The translations under genes were made by a program, and so were the position numbers. Under the pieces are notes generated by a model. It did no database searches, was not told where the DNA came from, and saw nothing but the letters and a program-made list of their open reading frames with translations. DNA of 64,000 bases, taken from the NCBI GenBank assembly GCA_937952305.1, contig CALFZO010000116.1, positions 124,001 through 188,000 on the forward strand, read 5' to 3'. The DNA comes from an uncultured Anaerolineales bacterium (GTDB lineage Bacteria; Chloroflexota; Anaerolineae; Anaerolineales; UBA6663). How positions within the stretch are numbered: position 1 is the first letter of the stretch; each line of letters starts with the position of its first letter. Positions 9,901 to 16,211 of the stretch are shown piece by piece.

Positions 9901-11091
9901 TGGCTCACGGGCACGACGGAAACAATCAACCACTTCCACGGCCAGGCCGGGCGCAGCTACGTGTTCCGCGTCCGCGCCACGGACCGGGTCGGCAACGTCT
10001 CCGCCTGGCAGACGGCCACAGCCGTCGTCGCCGATGTTGTCAAGTACTACACCTTTGCCGGCCAGCGGCTGGCCATGCGCCAGGGTCTAGCCGTCCACTT
10101 CATTCATGGCGATCATCTGGGCAGCGCCGCGCTCGTCACCGACGCCGCCGGTGCCGTTGTCGCCGAGACGCGCTACCTACCCTATGGCCTGGAACGCGCC
10201 AGCGCCGGCGCCTCGCCCACCGACTTCAGTTTCACCGGCCAGCGCCAGGACGGCTTCGGCCTGCTGGACTACAACGCGCGCTTCTACGCGCCGCAGCTGG
10301 GACAATTCATCAGCGCGGACACGATCGTGCCCGGGGCCGACAATCCGCAACGACTGAACCGGTACGCGTATTCTCTATCGAACCCGCTTAAGTATATCGA
10401 TCCTTCGGGGCATGTCTACCTCTGCGCGCAGGCCTGTGAAGAAGAAGCAGACCGGAATTGGAAGCCACTAGTTGATCCAGTGCCGCTGACCCTCAAGGGA
10501 ACACAAATGCTGGCGCTCTGCCAGGAATACTATGGGGGTAACTGCAATACGCAAGACTTCCTCGCACGAGGATTGACTCCGGAGTTCAAGACCATCGACT
10601 TGAGAAGAAACCCGGATGCTGAGAGGATAGTCCAGCAACTCGAAGATTCGACGACGTACTCCTTGTATCAAAAGTGTCGATACGAGAAGGGTGGGCCTTG
10701 CACGAGCCTTTCCCAAAACGCCGTGATGAATTGGATGGGCGGTTTCTCCTCTACCTCGTATGATATGTACGAGCGGTGGCGAGGTGGGATGTCGGCGCAA
10801 GATGCTGTCAACCAGAATATCAACCCACTTGCTGCACTGGTTGCGGCGCATGCAATGAGTGCGCCAGATCCAGTACTTGGGGTCGCAAACACCAGTGATT
10901 TGCCGGCAAGTTGGGGGAACAGGTCGCTGTATGCAGTTCCTGTCGAGGTGTGGGGTGGCTCAATTGAAAGCGCCCTCACCGTTCAAGGGTTAGGCCAGCC
11001 TCTGTGGTCTTACGGGCTACCGGGTCAGAATACGTTCCTCATTTTTTCCGTAAAGCAGGTAAATTTCCTGCAACAGTTCAGGGTGAAATGA
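916..11091 (+). CDS. Giant exported RHS/YD-repeat protein with Ig-like cassettes and a variable C-terminal tail
   Basis: A 3,391-residue secreted protein. The ATG at 916 is chosen over an upstream TTG at 877 because it follows a GGGGGG box and opens a signal peptide (RRLDRIIRLCLAAALALQ, cleavage near ANAQ). In order: a Pro/Ala linker with YLPIVQLP; an SpvB-like beta region (from about residue 255); tyrosine-aspartate RHS repeats (about 770-1545); about eleven Ig-like modules, most beginning with a D-x-T-P-P-like motif (about 1575-3035); the RHS core (about 3040-3160) with HGDHLGSAALVTD and LLDYNARFYAPQLGQFISAD; and an unrecognised 230-residue tail. RHS shells in other bacteria encapsulate polymorphic toxins, and the tail sits where such a toxin would be. 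Base composition falls sharply at about 10365, where the core ends. A lipoprotein gene starts 4 bp after the stop. The toxin role is inferred; no catalytic motif is recognised in the tail. Confidence 0.85.
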   Translation: MPPIAARRLDRIIRLCLAAALALQAVPANAQTPRPTSSGEAAPTTLPADGATTSTAAGLVLYLPIVQLPAPAPFPYPEFLPAGFGDQIPRGAEILQAEPDASGVGEHAWVGTGDTAVLFQAGAVAVIAPAGAFAEPVTLSLKPLSTATAAAGPESAPRRFTVEAHQADSGQLVADFERPVRLLVDLRGQGLNGDWYLAYQDALDPDVWHRPEITVHDPVGLLSVETEHFSSWAAGAEPSAWQFKPALPAVSEFSGAATYSQPVEVPAGRGGLTPSVALSYSSRGLDGLITSSDQDQGPLGLGWSLGGAEIVRRGVHTYCCWASGPVMVYPDLYTLSLGGQSYDLFPETSIDTAVASVVRYSAQNGPALWVQRIYAPEAANQDKLYWIVKTGDGTTYRLGYTADAEMTQAGGTVALAGHAGAPGVTALRWQVDLVTDTSGNQIQYRYENWLKRDGGLLTEGARPDEIRYNFLEPAAAALTPVAGDYLSRIAFIGGDNHRITRIDTYHIDRGRPVRSLDIRLDGISYLGCGAATTTQTVSAIQVTGADGVSRLPATTFTYEPHRHHGSCYPFAYLKTVANGYGGRMQFTYSGDGREAAGQPGESQPAFGQAYFVSKIETWDGVAAAPAVTTYAYAAPCYNTADGPLGPLPGAARCLLQDAATAPGVAPHFDLGGLVGFLTTTVTVQSQSGIGGLTRSVTAFGQARLTVGRPLSVQTLGWSGSAWELLRATTTEYAPASLPGSAAQVSLPRSTTTTSFDGGEAVTARQDLAAYDRYGNLLEIIDYAADGAAYRRTQRRYEANVAGAVWITGALTREQVFARAGSGWAEQPVREVRSDYNADGNPATTAPDARGYLTAVRAWSLDPATGQARFVDTRLNHDRWGNVTATTTFNSYGSEAAYATAAPRVTVTTYDPAYGLYPVRQTNPLGHATALDLDFRLGLPLTITDANGAATRFRYDPFGRLTLVIRPGDSEALPTVRHTYRDGGAPSQVETRQRVTSGCADCERVTAAYFDGLGRTVQVRVADSGGRQTVTNTTYDALGRATSSYLPVFETTGLGFARPAGWEARPHTRTEFDALGRAVRVTAADGAVAQSEFRGLRTGLLDANGHQRLMQVDIFGRTIAVFEYADTPGGAVDFERAAYAVTHYAYDVADQLVQVTTLSSTTTIIYDALGRKTALDDPDLGTWTYTYEPAGSLAAQTDARGVVIAYTYDALDRPLTKRYAVPAGQAVVAPSTVTFFYDEGGAAAWALGRRTRLSDGTGTTTWAYDARGHAVAETRALAYGLGIYTFQRGYNAADEPITLTYPDGEVVTTRLDEAGQPVGLQSSLDSDYVTAASYDAFGRPLQISLGNGLSARYTYYAPTTLHQGGRLQSLAVGDGLLDLGFVYDAGGNVTRLVDRSRLLAGPQTQQFQYDALDRLTAAQTNGSTVGAYAQAFVYDALGRLVTRTDDGATAAYAYADPDHLHAATRLGEADSYTYDPNGNMTTRVEAGLTYTQTWTAENRLARVTWIEAGRAYTTTFGYDGDGARTLQIEDDGEAEITTVYVGGLYEKQSDTTAADLSAVFGRTAAAEGAPPGRHGLARAAHRDYTGPGARTVTVWVPPAYSWGPAQVAYQPWIADCANKPADPAKGTECGYGTGLGFDAVSCSALGQWPCQDGQRYDGPDGYPSEVTYNPATASAGLSCTLGLNGWCRSAATLTLTGAEPMPGESIVGVSTSLFHTGTASQTTGGATRVFTVTETAPVTYYYWAESSHGDQSTLGQVTVKVDSTAPAITLAGPASDAWYALATPITVTLSDGLSGPRCVRAAWDTAPPDDSNCAAITASVNMPGEGVHVLNVRAWDQAGNVATRTATYQYDATPPAAPAAASASCAASNIWQNTCSAPNFTWPAALDAVSGVEKYERYWGPSDNGTATALTTTANFNAGSTNEGVTYLRLRAVDRAGNASAWVTVFTFRYDSTPPVTSQALAGAAGDDDWYRSAVTVTLTAVDALSGIALTQYRLDGGAWQDAGAPVSVSTSGVHLLEYRSRDAAGNWETPQSAQLKIDAEAPSLADASASEDGGAGVESGMWQGRVDQPHFSWRGLTDSPADQLTGYRVYWGPDPLGTGPYTDTVTAAYTVTQPVGSGAEYFLRLQARDAAGHWSDWATLFDFRFDNTPPALDAWLPADGAVITDTRPVITAAYSDLAPGSSLAAPVLAIDQQIVTPTLAAGALTYRPEAPLAPGAHTLTLYLADQAGNQTSATRRFTLDPETQVRVLSPAEGAVLNTRSPAVVVAGEPGAAVTVTVAGQAFTHTLDASGRWEIPDIEFDEGDNVVSATATDQAGNTAGDAVTVTVDLTADVSLVAAERVYVNPAQAPALFAITALAGGGRQVLSWSLTLEAGAATVAVITGTQPAEHQPIVWDGRLASSDLAPDGAYTARLTLTTTGGRVTQSAALAFTLASDPPAAPTLECGVDNETWFSQPPALVRGTAPEGVQVVVAQGGVDLFVVPVFAGRWQQPLALSQGAPFSTTVTARTLDAAGNSSIPSAPCLVGLTQSDPFVAPHASLSQAILGLGNVITLSAATRAIGAPLNADGVQVALPVELGTAPVLTRTDGTAAADTWSGVWHLPDAGQWEAPVTVVFSAVDTAQPAPNRGVQFVQPYLDLVPPYARLMWPWAGYAQNAAALTPQGVAEPFSLVTVTAFRVSDGLALSASGTSDATGAWTTSLTLPDGRYTLSVQARDQAGNVGPASELIVITIDTTGPALQSLGLWPKYVDVASELTVTLSVTDALSAVADISLRIDDLQRVGDSVMLDLAVHANTATGALAIAEDAEEGLKPVTVFARDTLNNTAVLTGAAVIVDQTPPILSDPTLTANATWLVITGTTAYHGPQTQGQMSVAVSAEDASATHMTAGLETLTFPAFFGAPEERRPLDGARASLTYTRTYTVTGTTNGAFPVLVTDRAGNSADRALTLHYDAAPPTVTVSLPPVAGLRFSVGWAALDQAAGVESFEVQYRDAGELAWTAWLTGTTETINHFHGQAGRSYVFRVRATDRVGNVSAWQTATAVVADVVKYYTFAGQRLAMRQGLAVHFIHGDHLGSAALVTDAAGAVVAETRYLPYGLERASAGASPTDFSFTGQRQDGFGLLDYNARFYAPQLGQFISADTIVPGADNPQRLNRYAYSLSNPLKYIDPSGHVYLCAQACEEEADRNWKPLVDPVPLTLKGTQMLALCQEYYGGNCNTQDFLARGLTPEFKTIDLRRNPDAERIVQQLEDSTTYSLYQKCRYEKGGPCTSLSQNAVMNWMGGFSSTSYDMYERWRGGMSAQDAVNQNINPLAALVAAHAMSAPDPVLGVANTSDLPASWGNRSLYAVPVEVWGGSIESALTVQGLGQPLWSYGLPGQNTFLIFSVKQVNFLQQFRVK

Positions 11092-11095
11092 CTCT

Positions 11096-12445
11096 ATGAA
11101 CAAGGCTATATCGCTCAAGCAAATCACTTTGTCAATATTGGCGCTTGTCATGGCCGCTGGCTGCGCTCCTTCTCCAAGGGCAACGCCATCCGGGTTGGCT
11201 CAAGCGACTCTTCCACGGCCAGCGCCCTCTGCAACCGTTCGGTCAACGCAAGTGCCGACCTCTCAGGCCACACAGACACCGGACGTTGACCCGACGATCA
11301 CACCAACAGCCCACATCGCCGACGGCCTGACGAGGGCTTGTATCGACCCAAGCAAGTCAACCGGCATTGGTCTGCCACCGGGACGAATTGTGATGTTTGC
11401 GATCGATAACCCTTCACGAGTTGTCGTGATGGATGCCGAAACGGGTTCACTAGAAGCACTTCCTGGTTCATCCGAAAAGGATGTCATGTCCAGCGTGCAC
11501 GTTTCACCCGATTTCACTAAGATTGCCTACCGAAATGAGACGCTAGGCCAGCTAACGATCGGTGAGGCTAGCGGTTCTGTCTCCTTGAGTATCCCCTGGC
11601 CGGCAACGTGGCAGCAGATCGATGGCTGGCTGAATGATCATCAGTTGATTGTGGATACATCGACGACGGGTGAAGACCACAAATTGGTTCTTCTAGACGT
11701 CGATTCGCAAGCACAAACGGAATTACCGAGTACATTCCCAGACCTGATCGCATTCGATCCTGACCCTTTCTGGCAGTGGTTCAACGCGACGAAAATCATT
11801 TATGACAGAACCGCCCGGACCGCACTCTATCCCGGGAAATCGAGTGGCATGGGCGCCCTGATCCTACGCTCACTCCCCGACGAAAAGATCATCACTGAGC
11901 TGCCAGGCACCATCAGTTATGGACTGACGCCCATATGGTCGCTCGACAGCCAACGCACTGTCATCAAAGGACCTGCCTCCCTGCTGTCGGCAAAGCCAAA
12001 GGAAGACATTGATTCGACCCAAGAGGAACTGTATCTGTTGGATGCGGATGGGGTCACGAAACAGATCACTCACCTTACTGAGAGCTGGGAAGAAGTCGAT
12101 TTCTACCAATACTCATGGTCTCCTGATGGAACCCGACTGGCGTTCCGATTCATCGCTGGGCCATATGACTATCCGGATTTGTATCCAACGTCGCGACCTG
12201 ACCTTCCAGGGAGACTTGCGGTCCTAGACCTGGAAAGCGGTATGATAACGGACTACTGCCTTCCATCTGGCCAGAGTCTCGCCGCTCCAGTATGGTCCCC
12301 CGATGGGGGGTATCTTCTGGTCGAAGATTATTACCAATCCCTTCCTCCATATGAAAGCAACGTGTACGCAGTCGATCTGGAAAAACATGTCGCATCAATC
12401 CTGATTGACGGGTTCACCCCAATCGGATGGGTTGCGCTCAAGTAA
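11096..12445 (+). CDS. Exported lipoprotein with TolB/WD40-like beta-propeller repeats
   Basis: 449 residues. The N-terminus is a lipoprotein signal with lipobox AAGC at about residues 20-23, then a Pro/Ser/Thr-rich linker, so the protein should be anchored on the outer face of the membrane. The body contains propeller-like blades: VHVSPDFTKIAYR, YSWSPDGTRLAFRF and PVWSPDGGYLLVED all fit the S-P-D-G-x-x-L/I-A signature of TolB-type repeats. Its start is only 4 bp after the RHS stop, and the RHS gene's end (AGGGTGA) supplies the ribosome site, so the two are probably translated together. It shares the lower GC of the RHS tail rather than the GC of the RHS body. An immunity or partner role for the RHS tail is plausible from position only; no family match is claimed. 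Confidence 0.75.
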   Translation: MNKAISLKQITLSILALVMAAGCAPSPRATPSGLAQATLPRPAPSATVRSTQVPTSQATQTPDVDPTITPTAHIADGLTRACIDPSKSTGIGLPPGRIVMFAIDNPSRVVVMDAETGSLEALPGSSEKDVMSSVHVSPDFTKIAYRNETLGQLTIGEASGSVSLSIPWPATWQQIDGWLNDHQLIVDTSTTGEDHKLVLLDVDSQAQTELPSTFPDLIAFDPDPFWQWFNATKIIYDRTARTALYPGKSSGMGALILRSLPDEKIITELPGTISYGLTPIWSLDSQRTVIKGPASLLSAKPKEDIDSTQEELYLLDADGVTKQITHLTESWEEVDFYQYSWSPDGTRLAFRFIAGPYDYPDLYPTSRPDLPGRLAVLDLESGMITDYCLPSGQSLAAPVWSPDGGYLLVEDYYQSLPPYESNVYAVDLEKHVASILIDGFTPIGWVALK

Positions 12446-12469
12446 GCGTTGGCGAACAGATTGAGTCGT

Positions 12470-12627
12470 GAACCGCTTCGTTACGCGGGAGCGCCTTGCC
12501 GGAGGCCGGGGGTCCCCGTCAAGGTAGAGCGCAGCGCGCGATCCTTGCCGTCCCCTGGGACGGCGCGCGAGAGAACACCTTGATGGGGTGGCCGAAGGCG
12601 AGATAATCGCGCCGCGAGAAGCGGTTC
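12470..12627. repeat. 158-bp palindromic element (possible MITE- or REP-like unit)
   Basis: The element begins with GAACCGCTTC (12470-12479) and ends with its exact inverse GAAGCGGTTC (12618-12627). Further imperfect inverted segments lie inside: CCCCGTCAAGGT on the left against ACCTTGATGGGG on the right, and a central CCGTCCC/GGGACGG hairpin nested in GCGCG arms. The whole stretch could fold as one long stem. No open frame crosses it. It separates the lipoprotein gene from a protein fragment. Confidence 0.55.
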
Positions 12628-12658
12628 GGCGATTTATGGTGTCACATCGACTAGCCAG

Positions 12659-13012
12659 GTGCTCAGCGCGCGCGGGGCTGCAACTCAGGGCACGCCATCA
12701 GCGGGTTCTACTGCCAGCATTACCAATCTGCACTTTCCACCTGGGCGATACGTCTCCGATGGTGACGTGACTATATCGGGCAACGCTTCATTCGACCACG
12801 CCACCCTGACCGTGTACGGCAACCTGACCATCGGCGGCTCTGTATTCGCCGCCCCGGGCAACAATTTGTCGATGACCGCTTCCAGAGACGTGCTTATAGG
12901 CGGTAGTGTTATTGGCAGCGGCGGATCACTCCAAGTCAACGCCGCAATGAATACACTTGTGGCGGGCGACATAGTAGGAAGAGACAAGTTGGTCTACGCA
13001 GCACCGAAGTAG
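12659..13012 (+). CDS. Small Gly/Ser-rich beta-repeat protein, probably a gene remnant
   Basis: 117 residues if read from the GTG at 12659, the only start codon in a frame that is open from 12584. There is no good ribosome site before it. The sequence has regular beta-strand repeats such as LTVYGNLTIGGSVFA and RDVLIGGSVIGSGGSLQV, as in polymer-forming or bactofilin-like folds, and ends with VAGDIVGRDKLVY. GDIVGRDK-type motifs occur, as I recall, in proteins tied to STAND or effector-associated domains. The missing 5' end directly beside the palindromic element suggests truncation. It may be a remnant rather than a working gene. Confidence 0.4.
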   Translation: MLSARGAATQGTPSAGSTASITNLHFPPGRYVSDGDVTISGNASFDHATLTVYGNLTIGGSVFAAPGNNLSMTASRDVLIGGSVIGSGGSLQVNAAMNTLVAGDIVGRDKLVYAAPK

Positions 13013-13143
13013 TCATCATGCCCAAGTGTCCAATCAGTCGTCTCTCATACTATGTCCATCGCCAAGCTTCGGAATACCGCCCTGAAAAACGGTCAAGCGA
13101 GTAGATCCCAGACTGTCGCCAAGTCAGCTAAGGAGAGCGCCCC

Positions 13144-13836
13144 ATGAAAGACGTAGCGCCAATTGTGAAGCAATATCTCGTCGCAGGCCTGGCAAACAAG
13201 GGGCGGGGCGATGTACCTGGAGCAAAAAATGCTTTCCAGTTAGCCATCGCCGAGGCCAAACGCCTGCGAGACAAGCATGGCGAGGCTTCCGCTCTGTTTC
13301 ATTTGGGCGGCATCTCGCGTAGGTTTGACAGGGACTTGCCCCGCGCCCGGAAGGAAATCTCTCGGAGCCTTGCCTTGTTTGAGACGCTTGGAGCCCCCTT
13401 CGGGATTGGGTATGCGCTAATTGAATTGGGCACGCTTGATTATCAGGAAGGAAAGTTTGACAAAGCTCTTGAAAAGCTGGGCCGTGCCCTGCCAGTATTC
13501 ATGGATCAGCACCACCAGACGGGGCGGGCAATGGTCTGGCATCAAATGGGGTTGATCGAGAAAGCACGCCAAAACTATTCGGCTTCTGAGCGTCTGTTCA
13601 ATGACAGCCTCTTGATATTCCAGGCAAACGGCGACCAGAACGCTGTGGGGCAGGTTTTGTTGAGCCTTTCAGACGTTGCGGTTAACCACCACCAGAATCT
13701 GGGCGCAGCCAAAAGCCTTCTTGACCGAGCCTTGTCGATCTTCGAACAGTTAGGGTCAGAGTTCGACATTGAGAAGACTCGCCTCTGCTTGTCCGCGCTC
13801 CAACAACTCGATCGAGGCGAGGATCCGGCGCAGTAG
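13144..13836 (+). CDS. TPR-repeat protein
   Basis: 230 residues made almost entirely of tetratricopeptide helices: five to six units with the small-residue pattern of TPRs, for example ASALFHLGGISRRF, GYALIELGTLDYQEGKFDKA and RAMVWHQMGLIEKA. No signal peptide or membrane segment is seen, so it should be a cytoplasmic protein-binding scaffold. An AGGAGA box eight bases before the ATG supports the start. Like the genes just upstream, its base composition is lower in GC than most of the window. A second, unlinked TPR protein follows about 400 bp downstream; the layouts are alike, but that one has a membrane tail. Binding partners are unknown. Confidence 0.8.
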   Translation: MKDVAPIVKQYLVAGLANKGRGDVPGAKNAFQLAIAEAKRLRDKHGEASALFHLGGISRRFDRDLPRARKEISRSLALFETLGAPFGIGYALIELGTLDYQEGKFDKALEKLGRALPVFMDQHHQTGRAMVWHQMGLIEKARQNYSASERLFNDSLLIFQANGDQNAVGQVLLSLSDVAVNHHQNLGAAKSLLDRALSIFEQLGSEFDIEKTRLCLSALQQLDRGEDPAQ

Positions 13837-14239
13837 TGATCGGCCATTCTCAAGCGATCAACCTCTGCCGTCGATCGAGTTGCGCGGTCTGACTCGTCTG
13901 AGTTTTGGATTTCGCCCGGCTCCTGGGGCGGCTGAGAACGCCGTGATCAACTCCCCCATTGGGCACATTCCATCCAAGCCTGCGCCGGTATTCTCGCAAC
14001 CGCCGACAAAAGAGTGACGGTCACGGGTGCCGGCCATGAAACCCATTGACACCACAGCGCATTGGCGAAGTCGCGCAAGCAGTCTCCCGCCGAACACCGG
14101 ATGGTCTGCCCGCTGGCAAACTTGCCGCAAGACCGCGCCCTTCTTCGCAATCTGACGGACTCGCGAGTAGACGCACCGCCCAGGCAGCTCGGCCAGTTGG
14201 GTCCCTCGCGAGCAGTGCGCCCACTCTCAGGTAGTGCCT
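13837..14239. other. 403-bp intergenic region with no supported gene
   Basis: Short open frames overlap here on both strands but none has a ribosome site or a recognisable protein. I see no strong terminator hairpin and no convincing promoter. The downstream TPR gene probably has its promoter near the right end. Confidence 0.4.
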
Positions 14240-15235
14240 ATGTCTTCAGACGACTCCACTTTTCATGAACTGATGAACGCCGGCTCCGAGGCCGCCCGCC
14301 GCCAGGCCTGGCCGGAAGCCCAGCGGCATTTCGAAGCCGCCGCGGCCCAGGCGCGCGCGGCCGGCCATGACCACGCCGTCGTCTTGGCGTTGCTTAAGAT
14401 CGGCTGGCTGTCAGAATGGGGCCACAACGTCGAGCACGGCCGCCGCGCCTTGGATGAATGCCTCCGTCACTGCCAACGATTGGAATTGCCTGTTGAAACG
14501 GCCGCCGCCTTGGCCAGCCTCGGCAAGCTGGAAAACGACCAGGGCCATACCAGCCTGGCGCTGTCGCTGTGGTCCCAAGCGCTAGAACTCTTCGAAAAGG
14601 GCGACGGCCATCTCGGCCAGGCGTTGACCCTGGCTCGTCTCGGCCGCACCTACCTTGCGCAACATGACTTCGCCAACGCACGGCCCTGCCTCGAGCGCAG
14701 CCTGGCTCTGTTCATCACACTGCCCGAGCCGACCGCGGAAGGGCAGGTGCGGTTCTCGCTTGGGCAGATCGCCTTCCACGTCGACCGCGACTTCGAACTG
14801 GCCCGCTCCTACTTTGCCCAAGCCCTGGCCCTGCTGGAACCGAACGGCCCGGCCCATGAGATTGCTCAAGCGAGGGACGGCCTGGCCGGCGTCAATCACT
14901 ATCTCGGACTCATCACCTCCGGTCAACGGATCGCGCTGGCGTCGCGGGCGACCTTTCCGCCCGAGCATCTTGTGACGATCGAAGCGACCGAGCCGAATGG
15001 ACGCCCGATCACAAATGGGCTCACGCTGATCTTTGATGAGGCCAGTCGTTCCACCGAGGTCGTCTTGAACCAATCCGGCAAACTTAAGATTTCGGTGCAG
15101 CCGGCGCCAGAGGCCCCCCGGGCCAAGGCAGCCGCATCCCCAGCCGCTATCTCGGCGGCTCTGGCCCTGCCAGCTTTGCTGTTGTTGCTGGGCCTGTGGC
15201 AATATCTCCAATCGGTCTGGCCGTGGGGCCGTTAA
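14240..15235 (+). CDS. Membrane-anchored TPR-repeat protein
   Basis: 331 residues. The ATG at 14240 is preferred over the GTG at 14234 because the AGG at 14229-14231 gives a usable spacing only for the ATG. Residues 1-215 are TPR units (for example ALASLGKLENDQGHTSLALS and QALTLARLGRTYLAQHDFANA). Residues about 220-290 form a beta-rich segment, and a hydrophobic helix (about 303-322, ALALPALLLLLGLWQYL) sits at the C-terminus. It is likely a tail-anchored cytoplasmic scaffold. It faces a bidirectional terminator and, beyond it, a membrane coiled-coil protein and an FHA/kinase pair, which suggests a role in signalling assemblies. Confidence 0.78.
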   Translation: MSSDDSTFHELMNAGSEAARRQAWPEAQRHFEAAAAQARAAGHDHAVVLALLKIGWLSEWGHNVEHGRRALDECLRHCQRLELPVETAAALASLGKLENDQGHTSLALSLWSQALELFEKGDGHLGQALTLARLGRTYLAQHDFANARPCLERSLALFITLPEPTAEGQVRFSLGQIAFHVDRDFELARSYFAQALALLEPNGPAHEIAQARDGLAGVNHYLGLITSGQRIALASRATFPPEHLVTIEATEPNGRPITNGLTLIFDEASRSTEVVLNQSGKLKISVQPAPEAPRAKAAASPAAISAALALPALLLLLGLWQYLQSVWPWGR

Positions 15236-15295
15236 CGGGCCGTTGCGCACAATTCCAGTCGCCGCCATCAACCTGACCGATCCAGTTATAACGAA

Positions 15296-15327
15296 CCACC
15301 GGGGCCGAGCTGCCTCGGCCCCGGTGG
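15296..15327. terminator. Bidirectional intrinsic terminator hairpin between convergent genes
   Basis: A perfect 14-bp stem, CCACCGGGGCCGAG, with its inverse across a CTGC loop. On the plus strand it is followed by CTTCCCCCTTCCC, and on the minus strand by TTCGTTATAA. It lies between the TPR gene ending at 15235 and the minus-strand gene ending at 15372. Confidence 0.75.
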
Positions 15328-15371
15328 CTTCCCCCTTCCCTTGTGCCGGCCCGGAGGCCGGTCGTCTTTTG

Positions 15372-15962
15372 TCAGCGCGCCCGGCTGTGGACGCTGGCCG
15401 GCTCCACCGGCCGCAGGCCGCGCAGCCGCGCATAGCACGTGGCCTGTTCCCGCGTCATCCGCACCCAAATGTCCTCGGGCGCCCGGGCCGCCGGGGCCGT
15501 GCCGGTCCGGCGTCCGCGCCGCAGGCCGCGCACACCCAGCCACACGCCACCCGCCGTCAGCAGCCCCAACCCCGCCGGCCAGGCCGCGCCGGCCATCGCC
15601 ACCCCGGTGCGAGGCAGGCCGGACAGCGCCTTCACCAGGCCCGCCAGGCGGTCCCGCTCGGTCCGCAGTTGGGCCACGCTGGCGCGCAGCTCGCGCGCCT
15701 CAGTCTCGGCCGCGGCCAGCCGCCAGCGCAGCGCCTGGGCCTCGTCGGCCTGCTCCTGCGTCTGCGTCTGCAGCTCCGTCAGCCGCCGCTCCAACTCCGC
15801 CTGGTTCTGGCGCAGGAGCGTGATCGTGCGCTCGGCCTCGGCCGCCTGCTGGCTCAGGCGCTCGTTCTCGTCGCGGATTTCGGCGCTGTCGCGCAGCACG
15901 AAGCCGAACGCCAGCGCGCCGACCAGGACAATGAATGTGAGCCGCGCAATCGGGGTCAACAT
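15372..15962 (-). CDS. Two-pass membrane protein with coiled-coil and internal LPRTG motif
   Basis: 196 residues from the ATG at 15960-15962, which has AGGAGG eight bases upstream; a longer frame lacks such a site. Residues about 5-23 are a membrane segment (ARLTFIVLVGALAFGFVL). Residues 26-112 are a long charged coiled coil, rich in E, Q, R and L. Residues 116-120 read LPRTG, then a second hydrophobic segment (about 121-144), a basic RGLRRGRR patch and a 46-residue tail. LPxTG, hydrophobic stretch and basic residues together make a sortase signal, but a real signal would end the protein. Topology would place the coiled coil outside and both ends inside. It is divergent from the FHA gene. Function unknown. 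Confidence 0.72.
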   Translation of the reverse strand: MLTPIARLTFIVLVGALAFGFVLRDSAEIRDENERLSQQAAEAERTITLLRQNQAELERRLTELQTQTQEQADEAQALRWRLAAAETEARELRASVAQLRTERDRLAGLVKALSGLPRTGVAMAGAAWPAGLGLLTAGGVWLGVRGLRRGRRTGTAPAARAPEDIWVRMTREQATCYARLRGLRPVEPASVHSRAR

Positions 15963-16211
15963 GGCCGCGTCCTCCTGTCCGAGCAGACTTAAGTACCGTG
16001 CCCAGCCTGTGGCGAGTGTGTTAGCCTGCACGTGCCTGTCTCCGGGGTCGCTTACCGCCGCCTAACGTTGTTTGCGATCTTGACGATAACCTGATATTCT
16101 TGCCGGCGTTCTCTCGGTAGTTTTCCCCTGTCTCATCCAGCATTCTAGGGGGGATGGGGCGCGATTAACCAGAAGGAAACCTTACGGTTGGCTGATTAGC
16201 TGAGGAGCCGC
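15963..16211. promoter_or_regulatory. Divergent promoter region upstream of the FHA/kinase pair
   Basis: A 249-bp gap between divergent genes that is clearly more AT-rich than its surroundings around 16070-16130. A TTTGCG hexamer followed 18 bases later by TATTCT is a possible plus-strand promoter at about 16070-16102, but the match is weak and another placement with TTGACG is possible. A GAGGAG ribosome site precedes the ATG at 16212. Confidence 0.3.
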
